This document shows positions 45,325 to 57,870 of a DNA stretch of 64,000 nt, piece by piece. The notes beneath the pieces were generated by a model. The model was given only the letters and a program-made list of their open reading frames with translations, did not search any database and had not been told where the DNA came from. Position 1 is the stretch's first letter. Each line of letters opens with the position of its first letter. The position numbers were made by a program, and so were the translations under genes. Source of the stretch: Litomosoides sigmodontis (taxonomy: Eukaryota; Nematoda; Chromadorea; Rhabditida; Onchocercidae); the NCBI GenBank assembly GCA_963070105.1, contig OY718804.1:4301317-4365316 (forward strand), in the 5' to 3' direction.

Positions 45325-46600
45325 AATTGTTTGTATAGTATTCATCCTGTGTATTTTTAACTAATTTATCACTGGACATTCTCTTATGCCTCTTTTTTAC
45401 TAAATGGTGATGTATCAATGGATGTAGCAGTAAAGACATTTTATTAGCAACATTTATGCAGTAATGAGATCATTATGGTTCACTCGCTTCAAACATTTCC
45501 ACGAGATTAGCACACGTTAATGAAGTAAGGGTTCATATTTCCGATAGTCATCTAATTATCTAATTATATAGCTATGTTAACCTCTTTTTGGTTTCTATGT
45601 TTGTTTCTGTTTACGTATTATAAAAGTATTCTAATTACAGGTCTATAAACACCGCTCGTTGCCAGCTGTAGTGCATACAGCTTACGTGATTCTGCACCCT
45701 TCTTTCTCTGAAATATAAAAGTTATGAAGTTTGTTAATATATAATTCCGTAAATTAGTTCTGTTAGAAATAACACGTGTGATATTTCTAATTCGCTGGTT
45801 TTTGCGGGTATTCAAGAACTTTAGTTACCCTGGTCTTCTATGGACTATGGACTATCTTGCTTGAAAAGCCAGTTGCTTTCAACAATATTAGGGCAAAATT
45901 TGAACATATCGCCTCATTTAATTGAAATCTTTCGTTTGCCTTTTTAGATGCCTATTGGGTGTACTATTCAATAAGACCCTTATCGTGGCACGACCGAGCA
46001 TATTTCTATTAGTTTCATTTGGAGACCAATTCTATATATAGATTATGCAGTAAGTTTTGCATAATCTTGATATTATTTTTCTTACCGTTTGAATATTACG
46101 TGGGCGGGAGGCGCTAAGAATCTCCTTTAGCGTGTTTGTCCAAACTTGCGTTGACCTTATCTGCTGATCTCGTTGTGCGAATGTTTAACACTATAAGGAT
46201 GATCAGTTATGTTTTCAGTCGTTAGTTTTGATTTAAAAAATTTGAACATTTGATGCATGCATTATCGTGCAGTGCTAAATATCACCTGTTTCTATTTGTT
46301 CGTAATACTGAAAACATAAGAAATCCAAACATAAGAATTAGTCGCTTTGATTCAGTTGTTCCATATCTCTTAGATGCAAATTAGGAAATGGTCGCTGAGC
46401 TTGACTAGTCCATTCATCATGCAAAATTCCATAAATTATGATGAATATAACGTGAAAATTTGTTGAGCTAGAAAGACTATTGAATGCGTGAGTAAGCTAG
46501 ATGATGGGGAAAGGACTTCTGAACTAACACGCAGGTACCGTCGACAGAAATACGTCAACAGCGCCTGATACCACAGGCGACACGATGCATTTCACGCAGA
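45325..46600. other. Intergenic between convergent MED30 and dpy-31
   Basis: AT-rich, no supported gene. I looked on the minus strand for thrombospondin type 1 exons that could extend DPY-31 and found no W-x-x-W or CGG-type cysteine pattern in an open frame. Confidence 0.55.
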
Positions 46601-49600
46601 TCATTTGGAGCGCTGCAAGAACGAACCGGTTGTTGGCAGGGCGCGTACCTGCGCCTGGAAACCTTTGCCACCGCGATAGAATGATCTGAATAACACCAAC
46701 ATATCCTCAGTAGCAGATATAATAGATGATTGTGGAGTTCCGTAGCAACAATATCTGAAGTAGGAAGAGTAATTTCGATGTTATGATGCTTTTTGCAAAG
46801 GTTCGATCTAATACGCATAGAACTATTTTCGGGTTTTTTATTTGAATACTAAGCAGTAGGTAGCCCGATTTGGCTTTAAATCTTTGTTAATTTAAAGTGG
46901 ACCACTAGTGCACTAACCTCATTCCAGTGTTGGCAAAGTCAGTTGAATTGCGTATTTCGATATAATCCATGCAGAGCGAATGTCGCACCTTGCAGTACAT
47001 CTCGAATTCGCCATAGAAACGTAACTGTACACGTTGGCCAGGTGGAGCTACCAGTAGCCAACTACATTCCTGTCCCTCTTCAAAATCTTTAGGATAGTTT
47101 GGACTTGTAATGCGCTTCCAACTTGATGTCAGTTCCATGCGGCCACCACAATCTGCTCCAAATCCTGGCATTACCTGTTCACAAAGCTGCAACAACACAA
47201 CTGCGATTGGGTAGCGGTGGTGCGATATGTTATTTTATCATTAATTTTCGATTTCAATTAAAAGTTATTTTTACTTTTAAAAAAAGAATTGGAAAAATTA
47301 TGCTCGATTTACTTATTCTACTTCGTTAGAATTCATAATTCCTGATTTTAGTAATAAGATTGGATAATTCTATCAGCATTGCTTTTAAACATCACTGATT
47401 AATTTGTCTTGTCCATTATTTCATTTTAAAGTACTAAATGCTTTTGAATACTATCTTTTACGTACGTGTGAAACTTTTGCATTCTTATACCACAAGGGAT
47501 TCCGACTAATAAAAACAGAAATACTTTTCCAGTGAATCCATCTGGACAACGACATCGTCCACATCGTCTTGGATCTGTATAACCTCCACGTTGACAGGGT
47601 AACTTCTGTGCACATGAATCGCTGCAATATATAACATTCATGAGACGGATGTCGTTGAATGATAATTGATCTCGTTGTCCAATGGTCTTTTGATAGTCCA
47701 CAATGTTCGTGTTCAACGTAAACAAGTCTTCGTATCTACCGAATGCTTTACTCCTGTAAATGATGAAAGGAACTAGGAACAATAGAGTTCAACCACTACT
47801 TTTTAAGGCTTCTCTATATAGATTTTTGAAAAAAAAGGTCTATTATATGAGATACTTCAGGCGAACACCTAAGAACTAACGATGAGTATTATTCGAAATA
47901 GATTTTACCTGTAGTGCATAATACTACCATAATCATAGGGTACACCACCGTCATCCACATCAGCTGGCAATTCCTTTAGAAACTGTCCCTTGCTATCACG
48001 ATCGATATTCTCCCAACGAACCGTAACATAGTTATCGCGATCAGGTCTCGATTGCTCATGCCAAAAACCTAATGCATGCGCCACTTCATGTGCTATCACT
48101 CCTAACTGTAATCATAGAATTTTTCTCCTTAAAAGTTATTTATTGAATGTCTATAGCTTAAAGCTTTTTACGATGATATTTGCATATTGCAATGTAGAAA
48201 TGCAATAGCTCGCATGCTTAAGCTTATCATATCAAACGTATTTTTCTAAATTCTTCTGCCGCAAAATGATCTTACACTTGAAATAACAGGATGTCACGTA
48301 CTCGAATGCATTCCGGTGCTAATGAGACAAATTGAGGCTCGCCAAGTGGATGTCTACCAACATTAGACGCGCATCCATCCACATCCGTAAAGATGATTCG
48401 GTTTTCGTGAACCTCATCATCTCTACGTTCAAAATTCAAACATGTTATATTGTGCCAGTGTTCAAGCGCTAACTCAATTACCCGCTGTTCACGTAGAGCT
48501 AAAATTATTATGAAATTAAAGATTAGTTGATCAAATAGTTGTAGACAATTAATATTTCATAAATATACTAGTACTCTTAGGAATTTGAAAATTTCTCAAT
48601 TAATTTACATTGCTTGAGTAATTGTGAAGTTGAAGAGAAAGTTCAGTGTATGAAATTTCTAATTGAAGTAAATTTCCAAATACAGTAATTTTCTACAAAT
48701 ATTCTATAAAGCGTTGCATTTTTTGTTCAAGGATTATTTCAACTTTACCGATTTTTTAACGATAAATTAATTGATTGAGTAAGGAAAAAATTCTCAATTA
48801 ATTTCTAAGCGATATTTTTGATAAGATCACTTTAGATCCTTATAAGATCGATTTTTCCTATTTAAACACACTTGAGCTTTTTCCTTTTTTTAGGAACTTG
48901 AAAAGATTTTGCATAATTTTGTAGGGCATTAAGTGAAGTTAAATTTACTTACAAACCTCTCTTGAAATGCCCGAAAACAATTCTTAAAATTTATTACGCA
49001 AAAAAATGAATTAAATGGCGTTAGGCTCTCCAAAATATTTCAATGCAGCGATTCTACTAATTGGACAAGGAAGGTTATTATTTACCGTATTTGTCACTGT
49101 TATTTTCTTTCTTTCTATTTTCTCTTAGAATTTCTCTGGGAATAAAAAGGACGAAATATTTAGCACGAATCTATTTCTGCATTACTAATTAATTAATTAG
49201 TTACATGTGCAGACGAAAAAGAAAAAAGAGAGTTCTCACTTTCCGTTTACAACTATGACGTAATTTCACGTAAAAGAATGCATGATTAATACGAATAGGA
49301 TCTTTTCAATTCTTGGAGTAAAGTTTTCTTCAAAATTATTTTTTAATTTTGTCGCATCTATGAAATTTGATAGGTTTACGAAAAAAAAGTGATTGAATTA
49401 AATAATAAGGAGAAAATAGTTGTAAATGCGGATGAGATGTTTATCAAATTTTATTTCACTATTCGTTTAAGCGCACAGAAAAACTTCATTAAATTTTTTC
49501 TCATCCAACGAAATTTCTTTTCATTTTTAAATGTTATATATTTGAAATATTAGCTGTAACTTGCCGCTAGCTTTACTCATCAATTAGATGGAACACTTTT

Positions 49601-52600
49601 AGATGTCTTGATAATTAAAAAATTTATTGAAGTTTAGAGAAAAAAAGAAGAAGCAACTTACTATGTGATCCATCGAAACTGTAAATGATCGGTTTGTGCG
49701 AATCCCATCGACGCAACTCAGAACGTATAAATTTCCGTTTCGTACGTCGTCTATGTTGTAGCATTTTCTGATAGATCTCATATGCTTGTTGTGCATCCAA
49801 AACAATATCACCTGGGGTAGCAATTAAATTTTACCAATTAAATAAGTTAATAAATGTATGAAATTCAAATTATTCATCTTATGCCTATGGTTCACAGAAA
49901 TGACCTCATCCTGAACAGATTAACAGTCCTCCTCCATACACTTTTTACGTAATAGCCAAAAATAATCAATAATCACTTCTGCATTGGCATCTCCTCAAAA
50001 TATCACGCACTGTAATGCACTTCACGTATAGCAACTCGTTATGGGTAATTGCGTTGAAGTAATTATTTTTTTGTTGCTTCGTTATATCATAAATCATAAA
50101 AGTCTGAAATGTCATCCATCGCTACCGTACTTTGTTTGAATGACCCAATTATGCTAATTACTATCAAATGATTTTTTTCTTTTCTAAGCAAAAATGAGTG
50201 CATGCAAAGATCACTATCTATAGCAATCACATGTACGGGTCATTCATTATACGGTATGGTAAGAACCAATGAGGATTTGAGGAGGATCAGAGGTGGAAGG
50301 ATGAGGCTCGGAAAGAGAAGAAGAGAATGAGTTCCTACAAATGAATGAGCGGCAGGATAAAAGAGCCCAATATTTTATCACTAATTGCTATTGTATGACA
50401 GTTTTTTACTAATTTTGATGATTTAATGCGGATGAATCAAGTAATGCTTGTTAATTGAAGGGACGTGAAAGAAGAAATCTTTTACCTTCATAATATCGAC
50501 CATTTTCTTCGGGATTTAGCACAGCACTATCTTTTTGTCGTTTCTCAAATTTTGCAACTTCTCCTGTTAGCTGAAAATGTTCATACAAAAAACTTCCCAA
50601 CTTTCTTATTTCTCTAACAACCTCTTATTTTATTCAAAACATTAATTATTTGAATGAATTATTTATTGTAAATATAATAATTAAGTGGAATAAAATTTTA
50701 AATCTGAAATTCACATGCTTTATTGTTTGTTCTAAAGTATTTGCGATAATTGTTATAGATAATTTATCACTATCAAGGCAGGATAGGCGAATATTTAGTA
50801 ATGTAACTGAAGGAGAGAGAAGGGAATTTTCAAGAGATACAGAGAGAGGGAAAGGAAGGAAAGAAACAGCGAGATGATATTCGAAATTACCAAACATTTC
50901 CACTTTCTTTGTTTCCTTTTTTTTTAACTGTCACCAATGAAGAATTTGCTATTCAATTTTGATGCCAATCAATAAAACACACATTCTCTACCGTTCTTTT
51001 CTAATTTTTTTTCTTATCTAATTTCACAAGAAAATGAAAGGATTCTTTCAGTTAAATCAAATAGTTGAAAAACAGGCCTTAGCAGAGAGAGAGTACGATA
51101 ACCTGAATGAATGAAGAATGATCATATTTTCACAACGATAATTTAATTGCTTCACTCCGTTTCATTTTATGTAAAAAAGAGAAGTTATCATTTTTATAAG
51201 ACTGCAGTGTTAAGCGTTCGATTTGCTACTTGATAAACATCATCAATCATTAAAGGACGCATCAAAGACTCATTTATGTTATCATTTTAAAATAATACAT
51301 GTTAATAGGAATTATTGCTTCGTATTTTTCCCATTCATTATGAAAACGACAAGGAAAACAAAAAGAGGAAGGAATTTGAATTTAATGAGAAATCATTATT
51401 TTCCTTTCATGCTGAAGGAAGGATTACATCAAATGGGCAATTTCATACTGAAGGAAGGACTGCATTAAATGGTACAATGAAATTTCACTCATTCATATTG
51501 TGCTTGCTGTTGCTACTGGAAAAATGGAAAATAATTGGAGATGGAAATAACAAGGAGACAATCTCAAAGGAAATTAGACAATGAAACGGCCGGCCGGCAA
51601 TTCTTTGATGAAATGGTGCATTTCGAGTTTCATACGTTGTCGTTGGTCAGCTTTGTTATTAGCTGTTATCCCATCCTCCTCCATTCTTCAGCGGATTGGA
51701 AAAAGGTACGATTGCGCCTTGTTGCGTTGATGAGAGAACTGGTTGGTAGGAAAAGATTGCGTGTCTCAACGGATGAGCGGATCATTCTCTTGCTACGTGA
51801 ACGTCAAAAATTGTTGGGTGAACGAAAGAAACAGTTGGTAACATTCCCTTCTGCTTGCTTCACAGAAGAACTTCCCTGCACCACAGAGAGAATTACCAAT
51901 CTCAATTTCAGTGGTAATTTTATTATGGGCAATAAAAAAGCAATAAGTGATCACACTTTATATTTTGTTGTAAAGGAGTCGTCTTATGATGCCGTAACTG
52001 ATAGGGCAGTCTTATCATCTCAACAACAATGGATCACTAAGAATTTAAATCTTTCTTCGCAATTAAGGAAGCGATTTTAGAGATGAATTCAACAACAATG
52101 ATCCTATGAATTTTCCTGATTGACATGGTTAAATTAATTAAATTTAAACAAATGTCTCGAGTTTCACGTTGAATGGTTATTAAGCAACTAATAGGTTTAT
52201 AGGTTCAGTATCTCCTTTCTTTTCCATACCATCGTAACCTGTTTCTTGCATCGTTATATACCTCTCTCTCTCCCCTCTCCCTTTTCTCTTTCACCTACTT
52301 TTTTTATATAAACAAAAATAACTTATGTTTTAACAATGTTATTCTATTTCTACAGTTTGAAAAAAATTTGTTTGGGGAGAGGAAATAAGACAGTAGATTT
52401 CCTTCAACAGAATAAAAATTTTAAAGTGGAAACTTTTCAATTTGATAATGTTTTTGTGAAAGTTTTTGTTGTAATAAATAATTTGATGATATTTTTGAAG
52501 GAAATTTTCAACTAATCGTTATGGCAGTGGTACTACTGCTGCGCATTACTCATTTATTTCTTTTTTGATGCTTCCTCCGACACCGTAGGAGCGGAAATAT

Positions 52601-53248
52601 TTTTCAACAAACAAAAGGAAAATATTTGTTAAACGAAAGAGCTAAATTATAATTTGAATTGAAACTACGGCAGAGGATAAGTGATAGAAGAGAAATGGAG
52701 GAATGGAAGAAGAAGAAGATGGTGAATAGTGGTGGACGAAGAGCGGGAAAATAAAACTTCATGAAGTCCCTTATAAAGGTGCTAGAACAACATTTAACAC
52801 AAATATCCACCCTTACCGCTCCAGAAGGTTTTCTAGTGTATTGTGGAGGGATTTCCTCTGGATGTTCCTTAGCTTCAAATTTTTGGATCTTTTCCAAATA
52901 CGATTTGACCTTTCGAATCTCTTCCTTATTCTGTCCGAATGTTTTCGCTTTTTCTCGAAGTGATTTCTGGATCGCAGTGGTTATAGCAGTAGTAGTAGTA
53001 CTAACAGCAGTATCGGTAGTCATAGCAGTAATACGTTCAACGGATTCATCATGTAGAGATACAAGAGGGTCAGTTAGAAAGAATGCCCCATCGGTACGGC
53101 TACTACACGCGCACAAAATAATCACGGGAAATAGCAACCAGTAATTACTGGTAATGATTAACTCTATACTACTTAACAAACTCCTAATCCCGAAATGAGT
53201 AGAAAGGTTTGAAAAAGTGTTGCCGAATACAGACTTTAATGACGGCAT
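46601..53248 (-). CDS. dpy-31: DPY-31 / NAS-35 astacin metalloprotease (procollagen C-proteinase type)
   Basis: Minus-strand exons in transcript order: 52817..53248, 50486..50570, 49662..49811, 48302..48498, 47909..48105, 47525..47753, 46918..47186 and 46601..46754. They encode 570 residues. A hydrophobic segment (about 35-48) serves as a signal sequence. A prodomain ends at a furin-like RRTKR (194-198). The astacin domain has the zinc motif HEVAHALGFWH (294-304) plus SRPDRD and the Met-turn SIMHY (349-353). An EGF-like module (CQRGGYTDPRRCGRCRCPDGF) and a CUB domain (about 443-555) follow. Wording such as RYCCYGTP and LFRSFYRGGKGF is specific to the DPY-31 group, which processes cuticle collagen (SQT-3) at moults. 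Unlike C. elegans DPY-31, this model ends 15-20 residues after CUB with no TSP1 domain. Intron 1 (2.2 kb) contains a plus-strand ORF. Confidence 0.92.
51405..51476. repeat. 36-bp tandem duplication in dpy-31 intron 1
   Basis: Two adjacent copies (51405-51440 and 51441-51476) beginning TTTCAT and sharing CTGAAGGAAGGA, with a few substitutions. Confidence 0.85.
51535..52080 (+). CDS. Possible intron-nested antisense ORF, 181 aa, unknown
   Basis: An open frame of 181 codons on the plus strand inside dpy-31 intron 1. The predicted protein has one hydrophobic stretch (about residues 34-48) followed by a strongly basic, helix-prone segment (DWKKVRLRLVALMRELVGRK to RERQKLLGERKKQL), then a polar tail. 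There is no signal for splicing and no family I recognise. An open frame this long can arise by chance, so it is listed as a weak candidate only. Confidence 0.2.
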   Translation: MEMEITRRQSQRKLDNETAGRQFFDEMVHFEFHTLSLVSFVISCYPILLHSSADWKKVRLRLVALMRELVGRKRLRVSTDERIILLLRERQKLLGERKKQLVTFPSACFTEELPCTTERITNLNFSGNFIMGNKKAISDHTLYFVVKESSYDAVTDRAVLSSQQQWITKNLNLSSQLRKRF

Positions 53249-55033
53249 GTCTACCTATAGGCAGGTAGCAGCAATGAGGTAGGCACAATCAAATCAATCG
53301 GTGCACCTTCCGTTACAATGGACCAAAAAACTTTCCCATTCAGTAAGAGTAATTCAGGAGAAGAAGTATCATTCCAATGCTGCACCTTCGTTTATGCCTG
53401 AACAATGCTCGGTGATCAAACGATTCAATTTATCCCCAACTACACCGACCATTCCTCTTCTCCGATGGAACCTTCGAGATTGAGATGCATAAATTAATGA
53501 CCACAACCGCTACTGGAAAAGAGAGAAGGGGTAGAGCCGCCGGTGAGTCGCGCTGACAGTGTGGAGTTCGACTATTTGGAAAGGAGAGAGGAAATATGAT
53601 TTGAGAGCAGGTATTAGGAAGGGAATTGCTAGGGAGAATGATGGTGTGGTGAATGGACGCGCACCTGTCTCTTCACCGTGAAACACGCCCCACACGACTG
53701 CAACTTCGACGATACCATCCAACGACCACTTCCACTACCGCCACGCATTCATTCCGAACTTTTGCTATTATCACTGTTGTAGTAGCACTTCCTCACCATC
53801 ACACTGATAATGAGAGACGGGTGGATCGAGCAGTCATGCCAATATCGGAAATGGAAATTAGAGTGGAGCAGTCGAAATCGAAAAATGAGAAACAGCCCTC
53901 CCTCTCCACTAGAATACCTTCGTCGGCTTCACCAATCTCTTTAGCTGAAATTGAAATGTGAAACTATTGGCAAATGTTGCAACTTATCCTAAGCAATCTT
54001 CCACATCATTATCAACCCATAAGCTTTTCAGTTTATAAGCACAAATAGCGAAAAAGACTCGCCAAACTATGCCTATCAAATAAACTTAATTAAATCTATA
54101 CGTATAGCTTAATTACCATGTATGGTTATGGTCATTGGTTTCGTTTAACTTTTATATTTCTGACAAGAAATTTCTAAACAATTACATTTAATAAAGTGAT
54201 ATCATTTCGCCTTTTAAGGTTGAAGAAAACAAGAACTCTGAAGTGGTTGGCAGGGACAACGACGGTTTGGTAAAAATCATTGTTTATTAACAGTGAACAA
54301 TTTAAATTTTATTGAAAATCTTACCACAGTACCATTGCATTGATATGGGTTCCTTCAGAGTGAATAAATTTTTAGGAGGAGCAGTTGTAACTTTCCAAAC
54401 ATAAATTTGACAAAACATATCAACTTGTTGAAATGCTGTATGATCGTTTTATGTCCGGTTTTCTTTATCAGTATAATCGTTTTGTGTCCGGTTCCATGCA
54501 CCCCTTTTCTCCTTCGTTTTTTTCCTTATTTTGCAACATTTATGAAAATCTTTTAGTAAAGGTATGAAATTTGCCAAATTCTTTTCTCAGTGAAAATTCA
54601 CCGATCTCTATCCCGTTTCATGATGCAGTAAAAGACAAGTATAGCTTAGACAATTAAATATTATGCTACTGATTGATTAATTTGCAGTAACACATTAATT
54701 ACGTACGCTACCAGTACATTTAACATTAAAAAATTTGGTTGGGTAAAATTGATCGTAGAGTTCATTTCTCTTTTTGATAGTTCAATAACTGACCTCAACT
54801 GTACTTTACTTTCACCCCATGTAAATTTCACTTCCGATTGGTAGTCAAGTCTTTTTAACAAAATATCTGCGACCCAATGATTCTTCGTCTTTCCATTAAT
54901 ATTGGTGTGAAAAAATGAAAAATAAAATTTTCCATTTCACCGAAATATACACTGTAATAGATCAAAGCGGGAGATGAAAGGAGTCCAAAACTTTAATCTC
55001 CGTCGAATGATGTGTTCAACCTTTCTTAATGTA

Positions 55034-55147
<114 letters not shown>

Positions 55148-55666
55148 CATTCATTTTATTTTTCAATATCAATTTCCTAAGTACTCCCAAATTTCACAAA
55201 TGAGGAGAAACAGAAATTGACTTTCACCGGCTTAAATTCATTCCTGTTCGTATAACCTGTTCATTATTAAACTGCGTTTGAAAATTACCCATCAAACTCC
55301 AATTCCAAGCCATATGTTGCTAATCAATTATGACAAGTTACTGCTTAATTCTACCCTTTTGTTTTGTTGATCTACTACAGAGATAATTACCATTTGGTTA
55401 ATTACCTTATCACATACAATGAATTTATAACGAAATTAAGGTCAAAAAATTTTTCCAATTGAAAACTGCACATTCCTTCCTCAAACTAAACTGTGATTGA
55501 TAATATGAAAATAGCTTACGCATAACAATGAAAAAGAATATCTAGGAGCTAGCATAAATTTTCTCGAATTTTACAGTGAAATTCACTGCAATATTTGAAA
55601 GTAAAATTTACATAATCGTCACACCGCTCGACTTCCGACGGCACGCCTTCGATAGGTCTGACGAAT

Positions 55667-55730
55667 TTCGCTACGCATCGATCAAAGTGATACAATGTCA
55701 CTTTCTGTTTGTTACTTCGATCGTAGCGAA
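55667..55730. repeat. Imperfect inverted repeat / hairpin
   Basis: TTCGCTACGCATCGA (55667-55681) pairs with TTCGATCGTAGCGAA (55716-55730) with one bulged base. An inner AAGTGA/TCACTT pair also flanks a TACAATG loop. A dyad this long suggests a structured element or transposon-like remnant. Confidence 0.7.
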
Positions 55731-56187
55731 GCATTTCATTTTCGCATTGCTGGATGTTGTTTGTCGATTCTCTGTTAATCGGAGTTGTTCAGGATTTGTT
55801 TCTTAACATTCCGGAAATGTTCTGAAGACAAAGTAGGGAGGATTTGCCGCTTTTGATGGTGATATTTATGTTCAATGAATCGAAGTGTTGCTTCTTGTAT
55901 GACTTGATCAACACTTGATACTTATTAACTTCCTCCGAAATACCTATCATACCTTATATGTATTTCGTCCTCTGATGAATGTTATTGAAAGGTAGGGCAG
56001 CATCATTCTATGGAGCATATTTTTGCAAAAGCTAATGTTCATAATTTTCATTGCATGTACTTGTATTCGCTGTTCATTGTAATATTATTATATCGAAACA
56101 CCAGTGCATAATGGTACTATTGTTCATAAATGTCTTAGTAATTAAGGTATTCGAATCTGAGACACGTCGTGGCTTAATCAACATCAT

Positions 56188-57330
56188 ATGTATGCACGCA
56201 GTCAGCGCGCAGAAACACGTAATCGTGCGAAAGATGAGCTGAAACGGGTCATTAATTCGGTAGACAAAGTTCGAAAATGGTAACTGCATAGTTTTTTACT
56301 TTGATCTGAGGGATAGTTTAGGCAGTGTACTTGATGAATAGTATTTGGTCTGTGATTTTCATTGTTCGACCTCATAATGTTTTGGATCCTTAGGTCTCCT
56401 CTTAAGATTTTCAACATGTAGAGCTTCTGTCCAGTATTATTGTACTGTGATCAAAAGACACCTATCGCTATCAAGTTTGTTTCTGCTACAAGTGAATCTA
56501 AAATGGAGGTTGGAAGGACTAGGAGTGTATAATCTCTGAATGGTATATCAATTCGGTGGAACAATTTTTTTAACATTAAAGTTTGGCTCTTGCAGGGAGA
56601 AGAAGTGGATTGTAGTTAAAGATACGCAAATAAAGTTGTTCCGGTGGGTACCTGGTAAGATAATTAAAGTGACTAATATAACCAACGCTGAAGAGATTTC
56701 GAAAATTTCATTTATTGGCTTTGACTGGTATTACATTTAGTTTATGCATTTTTCCCCTCGTTTCAGTGACTGCAACAGCTAATATTACAAAAATACCACA
56801 GAAATCAGTAGTACAAGATCAGGATGAAAGTGTGACAATTGCATCATCAGAAAATACTCAAGATTCATCTGCATTAGGTTTGTCTTGTAAAGCGTATCTC
56901 TGAAATTTCTTCATTACTATGCAGTGAAGAAAAATATGATTTTGTGGTACTAAATCTTGCTCTGTGTTTCAACAGATATAATTCTTCTAGGGTTTTGGAA
57001 AGTCCCTATATTCATAGTAATAGTTGTAACACTGTTTATCATAAAGTTTAACAAAAGACGCATGTTAAACTAAATAGAATGTTAGAAATATACTACCGCA
57101 GTATTTTTATTGCAGAGAACAGTGATGTAGCACGAGTTCGCGTCTTTAGTAATTTGAATGATGACTCGAACACTGGCTTCTCAGAAGGAGGGTTTGACAG
57201 TGATTCAAACCAGACATTTGAAGCAGTTGGTTTCCAGAGTCAGAGCAATAACAATATTGCTCCTAATGGTTCAACAGATTTTAGTGAAATGCGACAGCAG
57301 GAACAGGAATCGTCGGAAATCAAAACTTGA
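56188..57330 (+). CDS. bcl-7: BCL7 family SWI/SNF (BAF) chromatin-remodelling subunit
   Basis: Exons 56188..56279, 56596..56654, 56767..56877 and 57116..57330 encode 158 residues. The conserved BCL7 N-terminus is complete: MYARSQRAETRNRAKDELKR, then VINSVDKVRKWEKKWIVVKD and TQIKLFRWVPV. The rest is acidic, Ser/Asn-rich and disordered, as in other BCL7 proteins. BCL7 proteins are small subunits of BAF-type remodellers that contact the nucleosome acidic patch through the Arg/Trp-rich N-terminus. Human paralogues are BCL7A, B and C; C. elegans has one gene. The start was chosen because it is in frame and directly precedes the conserved SQRAETR motif. A phase-compatible alternative last exon encoding a membrane segment lies in intron 3 (56976-57073). 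Confidence 0.92.
56976..57073 (+). other. Candidate alternative terminal exon of bcl-7 (membrane segment)
   Basis: After a TTTCAACAG acceptor (ending 56975), the frame set by exon 3 continues for 32 codons to a TAA. It encodes a roughly 17-residue hydrophobic stretch (VPIFIVIVVTLFIIKF) followed by NKRR. Splicing exon 3 to it would replace the last 71 residues with a tail anchor. Unproven; it could be chance. Confidence 0.3.
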
Positions 57331-57870
57331 GTGTCATCATTATTCTGGCCGGTTCAGGTTGTTTGTATATACGTAGTTTTGTGTGCTGCTTATTTTGATA
57401 CTTTAAAATGTTTTAACGACTTTGATTAATTAAAATGAATGTACAAGCTAGTTGTTGTAAGGTAAAGGGAATGGCGTATATTATATCCCTTTTATATATG
57501 TTCAGTTAATTTGATCCATGACGTCAGAACAATAATTTTACTTAGAAAATATTAAGAATGCGATCATTGATCGATTTTGCTGTCTGAGGTTTAATGGTTT
57601 ATGTCATTTTATATTTTTAATAATTTATTCTGCTTAAATTGGTGAATAGATTGAGTAACAGTTCAAATACCTGGTATGAAATCAACAAGGTAATGAAGAT
57701 TCTCATGATAATTCGGACTTCATCCAACAATATTTTTGTTTGGCAGTAAAACAAAGTCAGCTGTTAGAAACGCTTGAAGTTTAGACAAAAATTAAATAAA
57801 AGGAGGAAGGGAAAAGAATCATTCACACCTCCCTGTTTTGTCACAAGTCGTATCGAACAGTAATTGACGT
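57331..57870. other. Intergenic between convergent bcl-7 and the MMP gene
   Basis: A 540-bp AT-rich spacer holding both 3' ends. A perfect TGACGTCA palindrome lies at 57519-57526. No gene seen. Confidence 0.55.

Noticed and set aside
46555..46680. Cys-rich minus-strand frame resembling a TSP1 fragment (CQQPVRSC ... ACGIRRC)
   Set aside because: It overlaps the DPY-31 CUB exon in another frame, lacks the W-x-x-W and CGG motifs, and no splice joins it in phase. Kept only as a possible remnant in the DPY-31 finding.
53653..53961. 102-codon plus-strand frame upstream of dpy-31
   Set aside because: Low-complexity Thr/Ser/His composition from GC-richer promoter DNA, with no splice or motif support.
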